Shown here: positions 1 through 7,682 of the stretch, in pieces | Layout: every line of letters begins with the position of its first letter | How positions within the stretch are numbered: position 1 is the stretch's first letter | Source of the DNA: CBDDFQ01 sp965227035 | GTDB taxonomy: Bacteria; Pseudomonadota; Gammaproteobacteria; Burkholderiales; Burkholderiaceae_C | Direction: 5' to 3' | NCBI GenBank assembly: GCA_965227035.1 | Contig: OZ245724.1 | Span: 3,844,001-3,908,000, forward strand | DNA length: 64,000 nucleotides | Notes under the pieces: model-generated | Seen by the model: the letters and a program-made list of their open reading frames with translations, nothing else | Told to the model about the DNA's origin: nothing | Databases searched by the model: none | Position numbers and translations under genes: made by a program

Positions 1-236
1 CGATGGGCATCTCACCTGGACTTGCAGCTCAGATCTTCGCGCGACTCTGCGAAATCCAGCGCGAACGCAACGTCACGATTCTTCTTGTCGAGCAGCGCGC
101 TGCAGATGCCCTTGCAGCCTGCAACCGCGCCTACGTTCTTTCGACGGGACGGATCACTGCGAGCGGAACCGGCAAGGAAGTGTCTAGTAACAGCACCCTC
201 ACTAGCGCATACCTCGGTTCGGATGAGACCAGCTGA
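1..236 (+). CDS. Branched-chain amino acid-type ABC transporter ATPase, C-terminal fragment (LivF family)
   Basis: The 5' end lies outside the window; about 77 C-terminal residues remain. The segment begins just after the Walker B region, with a motif like the LivF SLGLAP (here MGISPGL). It continues through ILLVEQRAADAL, matching the LivF consensus around the switch region, and a final YVLSTGRITASGTG stretch typical of LivF ends. LivF is one of the two cytoplasmic ATPases of HAAT transporters, which import branched-chain amino acids or, in catabolic clusters, aromatic acids and amides. A carboxymuconolactone-decarboxylase-like gene follows closely, which suggests an aromatic or organic acid substrate. 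The family call is firm; the substrate is inference. Confidence 0.85.
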   Translation, partial: MGISPGLAAQIFARLCEIQRERNVTILLVEQRAADALAACNRAYVLSTGRITASGTGKEVSSNSTLTSAYLGSDETS

Positions 237-273
237 ACCCGAAATTTGATTTTTTTACTTGAAAGAATACGCA

Positions 274-669
274 ATGAACAACGACGAAATGTTTGCACGC
301 GGCGATTCGATTCGACGTGCTGTTCTAGGAGACGCATATGTTGAAAAAGCGCGTGCAGCAGCCGATGACTTCGGTGCCCCTTTTCAACGCCTGGCGACGC
401 AATATTGCTGGGGCGAGGTTTGGGGGCGCGAAGCGCTTCCGCGTAAGACGCGCAGTCTGTTGAACCTTGCCATGTTGAGCGCCTTGAATCGGCCGCATGA
501 ACTGAAGATCCATGTTGGCGGAGCACTGCGCAACGGTGCCACACGTCAAGAGATTCAGGAAGTGTTCTTGCAAGTCGCCATCTACTGCGGTGTCCCGGCT
601 GCAGTAGATGCTTTTCGGGTTGCACGCGAAGCATTCGCAATTTATGAATTGGAAGCGCAGCAGAGTTGA
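274..669 (+). CDS. Carboxymuconolactone decarboxylase family protein (PcaC-like)
   Basis: A 131-residue single-domain protein. It carries the CMD/AhpD-type helical core: WGEVWGREALPRKTRSLLNLAML, then LKIHVGGALRNGATRQEIQEV and a closing AIYCGVPAAVDAFR. This matches PcaC (gamma-carboxymuconolactone decarboxylase), where the first stretch and the IHVGGALRNG turn are conserved. There is no CxxC, so it is not a peroxidase-type AhpD. An in-frame TTG lies 15 bases upstream, but ATG at 274 gives the usual length. True PcaC belongs to the beta-ketoadipate pathway. No other pca gene is visible here, so a different lactone or oxo-acid substrate is possible. Confidence 0.85.
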   Translation: MNNDEMFARGDSIRRAVLGDAYVEKARAAADDFGAPFQRLATQYCWGEVWGREALPRKTRSLLNLAMLSALNRPHELKIHVGGALRNGATRQEIQEVFLQVAIYCGVPAAVDAFRVAREAFAIYELEAQQS

Positions 670-759
670 GTAATGGTGACGACTCGAGAATTATCCGGCG
701 CGGGCTAGACGGCGCATAGAATGTTTTTACAAGTTACCCATCACTCATAAGTCCGAAAA

Positions 760-1503
760 TTGTCCGCCCGTTACCAACAAATCCTCAACCAGTTGGTGCT
801 CGACATCAGAACGGGCCGCTACAAAGTCGGTACGACCTTGCCGCCGGAAATAGAGCTTTGTGAAATCTACGGGGTAAGCCGGAACACTATGCGTGAGGCC
901 CTCAAGCAACTTGTCGCTGCGGGAATGCTTTCCCGGAACAAGCGGGCAGGTACCTTCATTGAGTCGGCTGAACCGCTCAATCGCTATGTATCGGCAGTTT
1001 CATCGTTGTCGGATTTGTTTTCCGACGCGCACAAAACCTATCTGCGAGTGCTCGAGAAAAAACTTGTGAAGGTAGATGCGGACACGGCCAAACTTGTGCA
1101 GGCGGACGAGGGCAGCACTTGGTTGCGAGTGCATGCCATGCGATTCCTACCGGACGTAGAGCTGCCGATGTCCGTGTCGTGGATCTACGTGCATGAAGAC
1201 TATTCCAGTCTAACTAAGCACTTCAGGATTAACGGCAAATCGATGTGGATGACGCTTCTCATCGAGAAATATTTCAACGTAACTCCCGCGCGGGTGGAGC
1301 AGGAAGTCTCGGCCGTGCTTTTGCCAGCAGAGGTCGCCATTGCAATGAGCGTACCAATCGATAGCGCTGGTTTGCGGGTCGTGCGCCGCTACTTCGCAGC
1401 GGATGGGAAAATGATCCTCACAGCTTGCAATTTGCATCCGTCTACAGGGATTGTCTTGAAGACAGCGTGGAAGTTGCAGGAGGGGCAGACCTATCAAAAG
1501 TGA
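760..1503 (+). CDS. GntR family transcriptional regulator, HutC/UTRA subfamily (TTG start)
   Basis: A 247-residue protein with an N-terminal winged helix (residues ~3-70: LPPEIELCEIYGVSRNTMREAL, then GTFIES) and a C-terminal UTRA effector domain (~95-235). UTRA domains bind small acids, sugars or histidine-pathway intermediates. An in-frame TAA at 748-750 leaves TTG at 760 as the only plausible start, and I see no clear Shine-Dalgarno. It lies between the CMD protein and the DOPA dioxygenase-like gene on the same strand and probably represses the local catabolic or transport genes. The ligand is unknown. Confidence 0.9.
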   Translation: MSARYQQILNQLVLDIRTGRYKVGTTLPPEIELCEIYGVSRNTMREALKQLVAAGMLSRNKRAGTFIESAEPLNRYVSAVSSLSDLFSDAHKTYLRVLEKKLVKVDADTAKLVQADEGSTWLRVHAMRFLPDVELPMSVSWIYVHEDYSSLTKHFRINGKSMWMTLLIEKYFNVTPARVEQEVSAVLLPAEVAIAMSVPIDSAGLRVVRRYFAADGKMILTACNLHPSTGIVLKTAWKLQEGQTYQK

Positions 1504-1579
1504 AGCCTAAGCCCCCTATGCAGCGTCAACACAAAGTGCGTAAGTCCGACAGGATTCCGGTGAGGTTGCAAAATTTCCT

Positions 1580-1930
1580 ATGAGCCTCCTCGACCCCACC
1601 CTAATCCGCCATTGGCACGCTCACATCTATTTCGATCAGTCGAGCCGCGATGATGCCTGGGCGCTTCGCGAAACCATCGAACGCGAACTCGCCGGCGCGA
1701 TTCAGATGGGGCGGTTCCATGAGAAGCCGGTCGGCCCTCATCCTATGTGGAGCTATCAGCTTGCGTTTGCGAATGAGCACCTACCGAAGGTGGCCAGCTG
1801 GCTAGCGCTCAATCACGGCAAGCTCGATGTGTTCATGCATCCGGAGACCGACGATTCACTGCGCGATCATCGGGATTGCGCGATCTGGTTCGGGAAATCG
1901 CACAAGCTGAATCTCGAGAACTTCGGATAG
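1580..1930 (+). CDS. DOPA 4,5-dioxygenase family protein
   Basis: A 116-residue protein that matches the small DOPA-dioxygenase family seen in fungi and proteobacteria. The potential metal-binding histidines are all present: HWHAHIYFD near the N terminus, GRFHEKPVGPHPMWSYQ in the middle and FMHPETDDSLRDHRDCAIW near the C terminus. Fungal members cleave the catechol ring of DOPA. Bacterial members are largely uncharacterised and probably accept small catechols. It is the last gene of the left-end plus-strand group (LivF, CMD, GntR), which fits a catabolic role. Family assignment is strong; substrate is inference. Confidence 0.85.
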   Translation: MSLLDPTLIRHWHAHIYFDQSSRDDAWALRETIERELAGAIQMGRFHEKPVGPHPMWSYQLAFANEHLPKVASWLALNHGKLDVFMHPETDDSLRDHRDCAIWFGKSHKLNLENFG

Positions 1931-1965
1931 AACCTGAAAGCCTGATGAGGTTCGGTCCTCGGCTT

Positions 1966-2631
1966 TCAATCCTTATCCATCTCCTGTTTCACGTCGTTGC
2001 GCACATAGCCTTCATCGTGAACTTCGAAAGTGCCCGCAGGAATCGGGTTCTGATCTACCGCAGTTACCTGCCAGAAAATTTTGCTGTACTCGCCAACCAG
2101 GAACATCGGGATTTTGTTCTTCGAGTCCCAGCAGATGTTGAGAGGAACACCTGCCTGAGTCATCTCGTACCAAGTGCATGGCGAAGCTGGAATCGGTATG
2201 GCCATGGGCGCGCGGCCCTTGACCAGTTGATACGCGCCGGGAGGACGTTTGATGCCGTGAGCTAAATCGAACCAGTCGGTGAAATTGCCGACCTTGTAGA
2301 GGCCGGCCCTGTCGATTCGAGTGACGATTTTGCGGGAGATGTCGAGGATCGTCATCTCGAATTCTGGGCTGCCAGCCTCACGCGTCACGTAGGTTTCGAG
2401 AGCCTTGTCGGTCACGCGTTTGATTTGCGTATCGCCGTCGCGCCATACCTCCATCTTGTGCATTCCGCCGCGCGACAGGAAATCTGCAACGTAGTGCGAG
2501 GCGGCCGGCTTTCCTTCAACATCGAACACCTTGTCGAAGGTGAGCGGGCCATCGTCATCGGCGGCAAAGCTGTTCGATGCGAAACCAAGAATGGCGATGA
2601 CGCCGACAAGAAATGCTCTCGAAAAAATCAT
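1966..2631 (-). CDS. Exported protein of unknown function, coupled to the upstream phosphodiesterase
   Basis: A 221-residue protein with a clear Sec signal peptide (hydrophobic core FLVGVIAILGFASNSFA, cleavage likely after AFA). The mature part is soluble and looks beta-rich, with FTDWFDLAHGIKRPPGAYQ and a CTWYEM...NICW cysteine pair that could form a disulfide. I do not recognise a family. Its ATG overlaps the TGA of the phosphodiesterase-type lipoprotein gene by four bases (ATGA, 2628-2631), so the two are almost certainly translationally coupled and may act on the same extracytoplasmic substrate. Confidence 0.8.
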   Translation of the reverse strand: MIFSRAFLVGVIAILGFASNSFAADDDGPLTFDKVFDVEGKPAASHYVADFLSRGGMHKMEVWRDGDTQIKRVTDKALETYVTREAGSPEFEMTILDISRKIVTRIDRAGLYKVGNFTDWFDLAHGIKRPPGAYQLVKGRAPMAIPIPASPCTWYEMTQAGVPLNICWDSKNKIPMFLVGEYSKIFWQVTAVDQNPIPAGTFEVHDEGYVRNDVKQEMDKD

Positions 2632-4820
2632 CTACGGATGGCCTTTGCGCTATCGAAATATCGGTACGTCTTGCCGTCGACAGTCAGGTCTTTGACCTTC
2701 AGATCGACGCTGTAGGTTCCGGCGGTCAATGAAGTATCGATTGTCGCGCCAGTCGGATCGGTCGGGAGCTCGAATTTCAGTCCGGTTGCCATGGTTTTGG
2801 GCGACACGACTGTCGAAGTTACCGATGGCGTCGATGAGCTGGCAGGTGATTTCAGCGCCTCGTTGACGATTCGTCCATCTGCCTGCGGCATTGCGAGCCC
2901 CAGCAGGTACGCGACCGTTGGCGCCAGATCGACGTTGCCCGTGGGATTTGCGATGACTGTGTTGTCGCGGAAGGACGGACCGTTCGCGATCAGGGTGTTG
3001 TGCACGTCGTTGGTGCCGAAACTACCGTGCATGCCGCGCTGTCCACCGGCGCTTTCGAATTCGATACCGGGGTGTCCCTGGATCGACACCGTGTCATCCC
3101 AGGTGAAGCTTGCGACCACGTCTGGCTGGCCATTGTTTTGGCGCGATGCGTTCTCGAGGTTGACCTGTGACATCTGCATGGTGCCCGCAATGTTGCCATA
3201 GCGGCTATCCACGAAAATCGCGCCGAATTCCTGGCGTTGCTGAAGAACCTTCACCAGATTCGCAACCGTTGCAGCATCGTGGCTGGGCACATAGAAATAG
3301 TCCGATCCACCATTGGCTGCGACCACGATGCTGTTCGCCGGCATGTTGGCAGGTGCCGGTACCTTGAAGCTGGCAACCGGCTTGGAAAGCGTCGAGCTCA
3401 CGGCCTGATACTTGGTGTTCGCTGCGCCGCAAAGTGCGCCGCTTTGATCGAGCTTCACTGGGACTGTCGGCTTGCCTGCTGCATCCAGACCGTACATGGC
3501 CGATGTGGTGCAGCCCGCACCGTCGAAGGCGGGCATGCCGCGATAGGTGAGCAAATCGGCTGACCGGACATCGCCCGAGAAAGAGAAGCCATTCGTACTT
3601 GCGACATTGCCGACTTTTGCGTTCGAGACGCCGTTGGTCGCGCCATTGATGGCTGCACCATTGGGGGCGGCCGTTGCGGGAACGATGGTGCGCAGCGGAT
3701 ACAGGTTCAGCGGACCCGACACGCTGCTATGACCGTGGTCGGACACGACGACGATGTTGGTGCTGGTATCCATGCCATTGGCCTTCAATGCAGCGCGCAG
3801 TTCGCCAAGGCGAGCATCCTGCGAACGAAGTCCTGCGATCGCGTTCGGGCTACCGGGGCCGTAGCCGTGTTCCACGTTGTCGGGGGTGCGAAACCAGATG
3901 AGCGACAGCATCGGTTTTTTCACGGGCAATATGTATTGGGTGAAGGCCGCCATCATGTATTTGTTCGCTGCATCTTCCGGCGCCTGCTGCGTTGTGTCGG
4001 TCGAATCGCGAGCGGCTATGGTGTTCACACCGGTCGGATCGAAAGCAGGCGTGTTGAAGGTGATGTAGCCCGCACGTGCGGTAGGGCTGCCATTGTTCGC
4101 TGTGAGCTTCAAGGCATCTGCGCCGGTGTAGTTGAACACCGTGTTCGAGGGCAGTGCGATGTTCGCGTTCTGCAATTCTGTGGCCAGGCTGCGCGGCATC
4201 ACCGTGTTCTCGTCAATGAAGTAGCCACCCTTGCCGAGATCCTGCAAGTAAGCTGCCCCCGACTTGCCAATGGTGGCGGTAACCATGTTGGCCGACTGCG
4301 CGGTAGCGAACAGACTCTTCACGAGCAGGAGCTGCCCGTTGTAGTAATCGTTGAGGGTCGCCAGCACTGCGTAGTCTTCGGTAAACACTGGCGCGACGTA
4401 ATCCTGTGCTGTGCCTGCCGCACTCTTGCCCGCCGGAATTGTTTTAGCGTCGCCTTGTGGGGGTGTCCAGAACGTGTTGCCGTAGAAGCCACTCGTTGCC
4501 GGGAACGATCCGGTCGCAAAGGACGATCCGTTCATCATGGTGAACGTCGGGTAGGTCGAATGGTTGTCGCTGAAATTCACGCCTTGCTGGCGCAGGGCAA
4601 AAAGATTCGGCGTGTCGGTTGCGTTGACCGAATCGGGGCGCAAACCGTCCCAAACCATGACGATGGTTCTCGTGGGAGTCAGCGCTGCATGGTTAGCGCC
4701 GGTCGCGCATCCGCACAGAGCGATGGCTGCCGCAATCGACGCGACGGCTGGTGCGAAGAGAGGTGCAACGTAAGAGGCTTTGGAAGCAGTTTTTCCGATA
4801 AGAAGAGCTGGCAATTTCAT
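2628..4820 (-). CDS. Alkaline phosphatase superfamily lipoprotein (type I phosphodiesterase/nucleotide pyrophosphatase-like)
   Basis: A protein of about 730 residues from ATG at 4820, the start that places a signal peptide and lipobox (ALCGC, Cys38) correctly; an in-frame ATG at 4874 would add 18 residues without benefit. AP-superfamily signatures are visible: metal-binding MVWDGLRPDS (~55-64), the nucleophile region STYPTFTMMNGSSFATG with Thr94 as likely nucleophile, VVVSDHGHSS, and a late GMHGSF histidine. A Ser/Thr-rich C-terminal tail follows. Members hydrolyse phosphodiesters or phosphonates outside the cytoplasm. The downstream exported protein overlaps it by four bases. Confidence 0.85.
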   Translation of the reverse strand: MKLPALLIGKTASKASYVAPLFAPAVASIAAAIALCGCATGANHAALTPTRTIVMVWDGLRPDSVNATDTPNLFALRQQGVNFSDNHSTYPTFTMMNGSSFATGSFPATSGFYGNTFWTPPQGDAKTIPAGKSAAGTAQDYVAPVFTEDYAVLATLNDYYNGQLLLVKSLFATAQSANMVTATIGKSGAAYLQDLGKGGYFIDENTVMPRSLATELQNANIALPSNTVFNYTGADALKLTANNGSPTARAGYITFNTPAFDPTGVNTIAARDSTDTTQQAPEDAANKYMMAAFTQYILPVKKPMLSLIWFRTPDNVEHGYGPGSPNAIAGLRSQDARLGELRAALKANGMDTSTNIVVVSDHGHSSVSGPLNLYPLRTIVPATAAPNGAAINGATNGVSNAKVGNVASTNGFSFSGDVRSADLLTYRGMPAFDGAGCTTSAMYGLDAAGKPTVPVKLDQSGALCGAANTKYQAVSSTLSKPVASFKVPAPANMPANSIVVAANGGSDYFYVPSHDAATVANLVKVLQQRQEFGAIFVDSRYGNIAGTMQMSQVNLENASRQNNGQPDVVASFTWDDTVSIQGHPGIEFESAGGQRGMHGSFGTNDVHNTLIANGPSFRDNTVIANPTGNVDLAPTVAYLLGLAMPQADGRIVNEALKSPASSSTPSVTSTVVSPKTMATGLKFELPTDPTGATIDTSLTAGTYSVDLKVKDLTVDGKTYRYFDSAKAIRR

Positions 4821-5022
4821 GATCGATATCCCATTCGGCAGAACGCAAAATGGCGCGTGAGTCGATCGACTCATTGCGCGCCAGATACGTCGCTCAACCT
4901 TATGAACCGAATATTTCCATTGGGTGACAGATCGCTTTCGATGACCTTTCGACGAGAAATTTTCTTGCGGTTCTCGAGAACGTTTTGCTTCATTGGCCCC
5001 TCTTCAACGAGGGAGTCTCAAC

Positions 5023-5661
5023 TTATTTCTCGGTCTTCCGATGTGGACCGTTTGGAATTGGGTTGGACCCGCTTACGAACGCCCGGCCATTTGCCTGCTG
5101 CGTGAGTGGCAGGTAGTTGGGCGCCGCCCTTTCCATCGCAGCCGACGCAATTTTTATGAGCAGCCCGATCGAACCTTCGCTTTTGAAGTTGTCCTGCGGT
5201 GAGTACCTGATGTGTTCATTGGTCTTCCAGATTTCCGTGCCGTCCTTGAACGCGATGCGATAGTCGAAATCGACGGTGACCTTTGTGTCGATAACCAAGT
5301 ACTGGGCGTCCCATCGATTGATAGTCACATACAGAACTGCATCGGCATTGAACATTTTGGTCAGCGTTTCGGGCGACTGTGCGTGTATCTGCTCACCCTC
5401 GTACAAGCCTTCCTGTTCTAGAACCATCTTCGCGGTGTTGACCGGGAAAACGTAGTAGCCCTTTTCTGCAAGCGGCACCGTGAGCGTCGAAAGCAGGTAG
5501 TTGGGCGCATCGACATCCAGCGTCTTGTTGATGGCCGGCACGACCAGGATGGATTTAGGCGCCGCTTCTTTGAATGCCTGCAGATCCGGCGGTGCGGTGG
5601 TGGCGCATCCGGTCAGTAGTGCAGCGAACAACACTGCCACGAATGAAAAGATGAATCTCAT
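5023..5661 (-). CDS. DUF799 lipoprotein (GNA1162-like)
   Basis: 212 residues from ATG at 5661. The longer in-frame reading to 5763 lacks a signal at its N terminus and overlaps the preceding gene more. Signal peptide and lipobox are ALLTGCATT. The mature sequence matches DUF799, the family of meningococcal GNA1162: SILVVPAINKTLDVDAPNYLL, then YYVFPVNTAKMVLEQEGLYEGEQIH and DAVLYVTINRWDAQY. The fold is TolB-N-like. Fourth gene of a lipoprotein operon; its start overlaps the DUF4810 stop by four bases. It probably acts at the outer membrane with its CsgG-like partner; function is unproven. Confidence 0.88.
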   Translation of the reverse strand: MRFIFSFVAVLFAALLTGCATTAPPDLQAFKEAAPKSILVVPAINKTLDVDAPNYLLSTLTVPLAEKGYYVFPVNTAKMVLEQEGLYEGEQIHAQSPETLTKMFNADAVLYVTINRWDAQYLVIDTKVTVDFDYRIAFKDGTEIWKTNEHIRYSPQDNFKSEGSIGLLIKIASAAMERAAPNYLPLTQQANGRAFVSGSNPIPNGPHRKTEK

Positions 5662-6068
5662 GATGCTTTTCCTGTCTTCTCTGCCTGTTCGGATGTCGCT
5701 TTCGATGGAATGTTCTCGAGGTTTTTGATCATCGCGTCCATCAAACCGATACTCTCCGGCCAAGCCTCTCGCTCTTTGCCGTAGGCAAGCAGCGCCTTTT
5801 GCTTATCGCCGCTCTGCAGATAAAGCGTTCCCAGTTCGGCGTAGAGCCCGGGTGCAATTTTTTTCCCGGATTCCTCCATGAGCCCGATATGCGCCTGCAG
5901 CGACAAGCGGAATTCTTCAGCCTTCTCGGGGTGCGCGTAGGTTTGGTAGAGCTTCTCGTCGTATTGGCCCCACTCATACAACGAAGTGGAAGTAGTCGCG
6001 CAGCCGCTGAACAAGCAGCAGGCCGTGAGTGCTGCGACTGCCGTCTTCAATATTTTGGAATTATTCAT
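5658..6068 (-). CDS. DUF4810 lipoprotein
   Basis: 136 residues with lipobox LFSGCATT. The mature part has the DUF4810 opening (LYEWGQYDEKLYQTY) followed by a short TPR-like helical segment (YAELGTLYLQSGDKQKALLAYGKEREAWPES). DUF4810 proteins occur almost only beside DUF799 and CsgG-family genes, as here. Four-base overlaps with both neighbours imply one translationally coupled mRNA. A scaffolding role in an envelope lipoprotein complex is inferred from context only. Confidence 0.87.
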   Translation of the reverse strand: MNNSKILKTAVAALTACCLFSGCATTSTSLYEWGQYDEKLYQTYAHPEKAEEFRLSLQAHIGLMEESGKKIAPGLYAELGTLYLQSGDKQKALLAYGKEREAWPESIGLMDAMIKNLENIPSKATSEQAEKTGKAS

Positions 6069-6400
6069 TTGATAGTGAACGGACGCGATACGCCATCTCC
6101 GAGATACACGCGCTCGTCGAGAATCGTGTCGGCGCCATTGATGACCTGGATCCGCCGGGTGCCTGACAGAATTTGAAGAGAGTGCTTGCCGTCGATGAAA
6201 TCGGCGACCTTGCCGGAGTCGAGTCTGTCCACGAGAACTCGAGCATTCGCCAGACGGCTGTCGCCTTCAGCGAACTTGAACGAGATGTTTGCCTTTTGCT
6301 CGACGACCGTTTGGCTGTGGGTCGGCATCTGCACGCAGCCTGTCAACGTAACCAATCCGATCAGCATGGAAAGCACCACGGAATATCCGGACCGATTCAT
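6065..6400 (-). CDS. Small lipoprotein in the CsgG-DUF4810-DUF799 operon
   Basis: 111 residues with a signal peptide and lipobox VTLTGCVQM. The mature ~90 residues look like a small beta-sandwich (NISFKFAEGDSRLANARVLVDRL, then GTRRIQVINGADTILDERVYLG). I do not recognise a named family with certainty. Its ATG overlaps the CsgG-like stop by four bases (6397-6400), and its stop overlaps the DUF4810 start likewise, so it is an integral part of the operon. Confidence 0.8.
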   Translation of the reverse strand: MNRSGYSVVLSMLIGLVTLTGCVQMPTHSQTVVEQKANISFKFAEGDSRLANARVLVDRLDSGKVADFIDGKHSLQILSGTRRIQVINGADTILDERVYLGDGVSRPFTIK

Positions 6401-7401
6401 TTGAAGTCTCCTGCGCGAATGACCAGTTGCTCGATTTTTTCGTTCGGCAGTGAGCCGCTCGCGATCGACGCGATCGAACCCTCCGTGGTTTCGGTTTCCC
6501 CGAAGTTGGTGTCGATCCGGACCTTGGCAATTTCTCGTCCTGGCAAGGTGATGTCGAACCCGGTTTGAGGCGATCTGATTTTTTCGCCTGCGGTGAAGAC
6601 GGGAAGAATCATCCCGGGCAGGATGCCCTGCGATTTGCCGCCCGAGATGAAATACCTGCCGTTATCGGCCGACAGGAACGAGGTCTGCCATGGCCGTGCA
6701 TCGAGCTGCGCGGAGAGTTTGTGCACGGCTTCGGAGATGGCTTGGCGCATCGCCGAATCGTTCAGCGTTCCGTCATAAGCGGCCTGCGATCCGAATCCCA
6801 GGGTCGATGCCGATTCGGTGGAAGCTTCGCCTGCACCCGAGGTCGCGAAAAACACCTGCCCGGTATGCACATCTACAAGTCGTAGGTCGACTTTGGCGAA
6901 TGCGATCTGCTTTTTGCTTGCGGACAGAAAACCGGTCTGCCCTTCGGTTCTGCGACCGAACTCCGTCAGCGATCCGATGACCAGCGCATCCACGCCCACC
7001 AGATTCAGTTTTGTGCCCATCAATCGGCCCTCGTCCTGAATCCGGTTAAGGTCCGGGCGCTCGAAGATCAGGTAAGACCCGGATTCGGTCAGCGCTTTGC
7101 TGAGCAGGTCGGTGACTTGTTTGCCTAGTACATCACCCGCGTTGTCGCGAAGGAGCGAGCGACCATAGGAGGTTTCATTGGTGATGCGGCCCAATGCAAT
7201 CTTTCGCTTGAGCGACAGTTTGGCGGGAGGCGCCGCAACTAATTCGACTTGTGCTTTACGTTGGGTCGATTCGCTTTGCGGTGCTTCGACCGGTACGACA
7301 GGTGGCGTCTGAATCGCGCATCCGGCAAGAACTGAGGCAACTGCGAAAAGCGCGCAAAAGCGGCGCGCTCGGGTTGGTCGAAATCTGAAGACTGCTGTCA
7401 A
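6397..7401 (-). CDS. CsgG/HfaB family outer-membrane lipoprotein (TTG start)
   Basis: 334 residues. A GGAGG Shine-Dalgarno (revcomp of 7407-7412) lies about six bases before a TTG at 7401, which fixes the start despite the rare codon. Signal peptide and lipobox are SVLAGCAI. The CsgG-like domain spans ~65-225: KIALGRITNETSYGRSLL, VTDLLSKALTESGSYLIFERPDLN, LVGVDALVIGSLTEFGRRTEG. A further ~100 residues follow (SQGILPGMILPVF...). CsgG forms the curli secretion pore and HfaB anchors holdfast adhesin. No curlin genes are nearby, so the cargo or role here is unknown. First gene of a four-lipoprotein operon. Confidence 0.88.
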   Translation of the reverse strand: MTAVFRFRPTRARRFCALFAVASVLAGCAIQTPPVVPVEAPQSESTQRKAQVELVAAPPAKLSLKRKIALGRITNETSYGRSLLRDNAGDVLGKQVTDLLSKALTESGSYLIFERPDLNRIQDEGRLMGTKLNLVGVDALVIGSLTEFGRRTEGQTGFLSASKKQIAFAKVDLRLVDVHTGQVFFATSGAGEASTESASTLGFGSQAAYDGTLNDSAMRQAISEAVHKLSAQLDARPWQTSFLSADNGRYFISGGKSQGILPGMILPVFTAGEKIRSPQTGFDITLPGREIAKVRIDTNFGETETTEGSIASIASGSLPNEKIEQLVIRAGDFK

Positions 7402-7682
7402 TTTTTTCCTCCGTGTATTTGTATTTCTCGAAGAGATCGCTCGGTGGGGATCTCGACGGAGCGCGGAGTATAGGGGGCAGTAGAACGCCTAAAAATCTAT
7501 CGCCAAGGCAATCGATATGCCCTATGTGTTCGGACTGTTTTTCTGGCGCGCGACGTGGTTACGCATGCATTTGTTGCACGCGTCGAGTCGCTCAGTGCAT
7601 CGACTCGAATTTTTCAAGCGATGCAAGCGTTGCTATTGCAGAACATGAAAGTGGGCGGCCGACTGAAGAAATCCGCCCCGGA
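7402..7682. other. Intergenic region with an 8-bp inverted repeat
   Basis: 281 bases upstream of the CsgG-like operon and downstream of the ketopantoate-reductase-like gene. No coding signal is convincing on either strand. A perfect 8-bp inverted repeat, TCGAGTCG / CGACTCGA (7583-7590 and 7601-7608, 10-base loop), is followed by ATTTTT in the plus direction. No plus-strand gene precedes it, so it is more likely an operator or minus-strand 3' hairpin than a working plus-strand terminator. The region presumably also holds the operon promoter. Confidence 0.5.

Noticed and set aside
3729..5105. A 458-codon open frame opposite the phosphodiesterase-type lipoprotein gene
   Set aside because: It is Cys/Arg/His-rich with no recognisable domain, and the opposite strand has a clear lipoprotein signal and AP-superfamily motifs. 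It is an antisense artefact of GC-rich coding sequence.
7583..7615. Hairpin followed by ATTTTT as a plus-strand terminator
   Set aside because: No plus-strand gene lies upstream to be terminated; listed only as an inverted repeat in the intergenic region.
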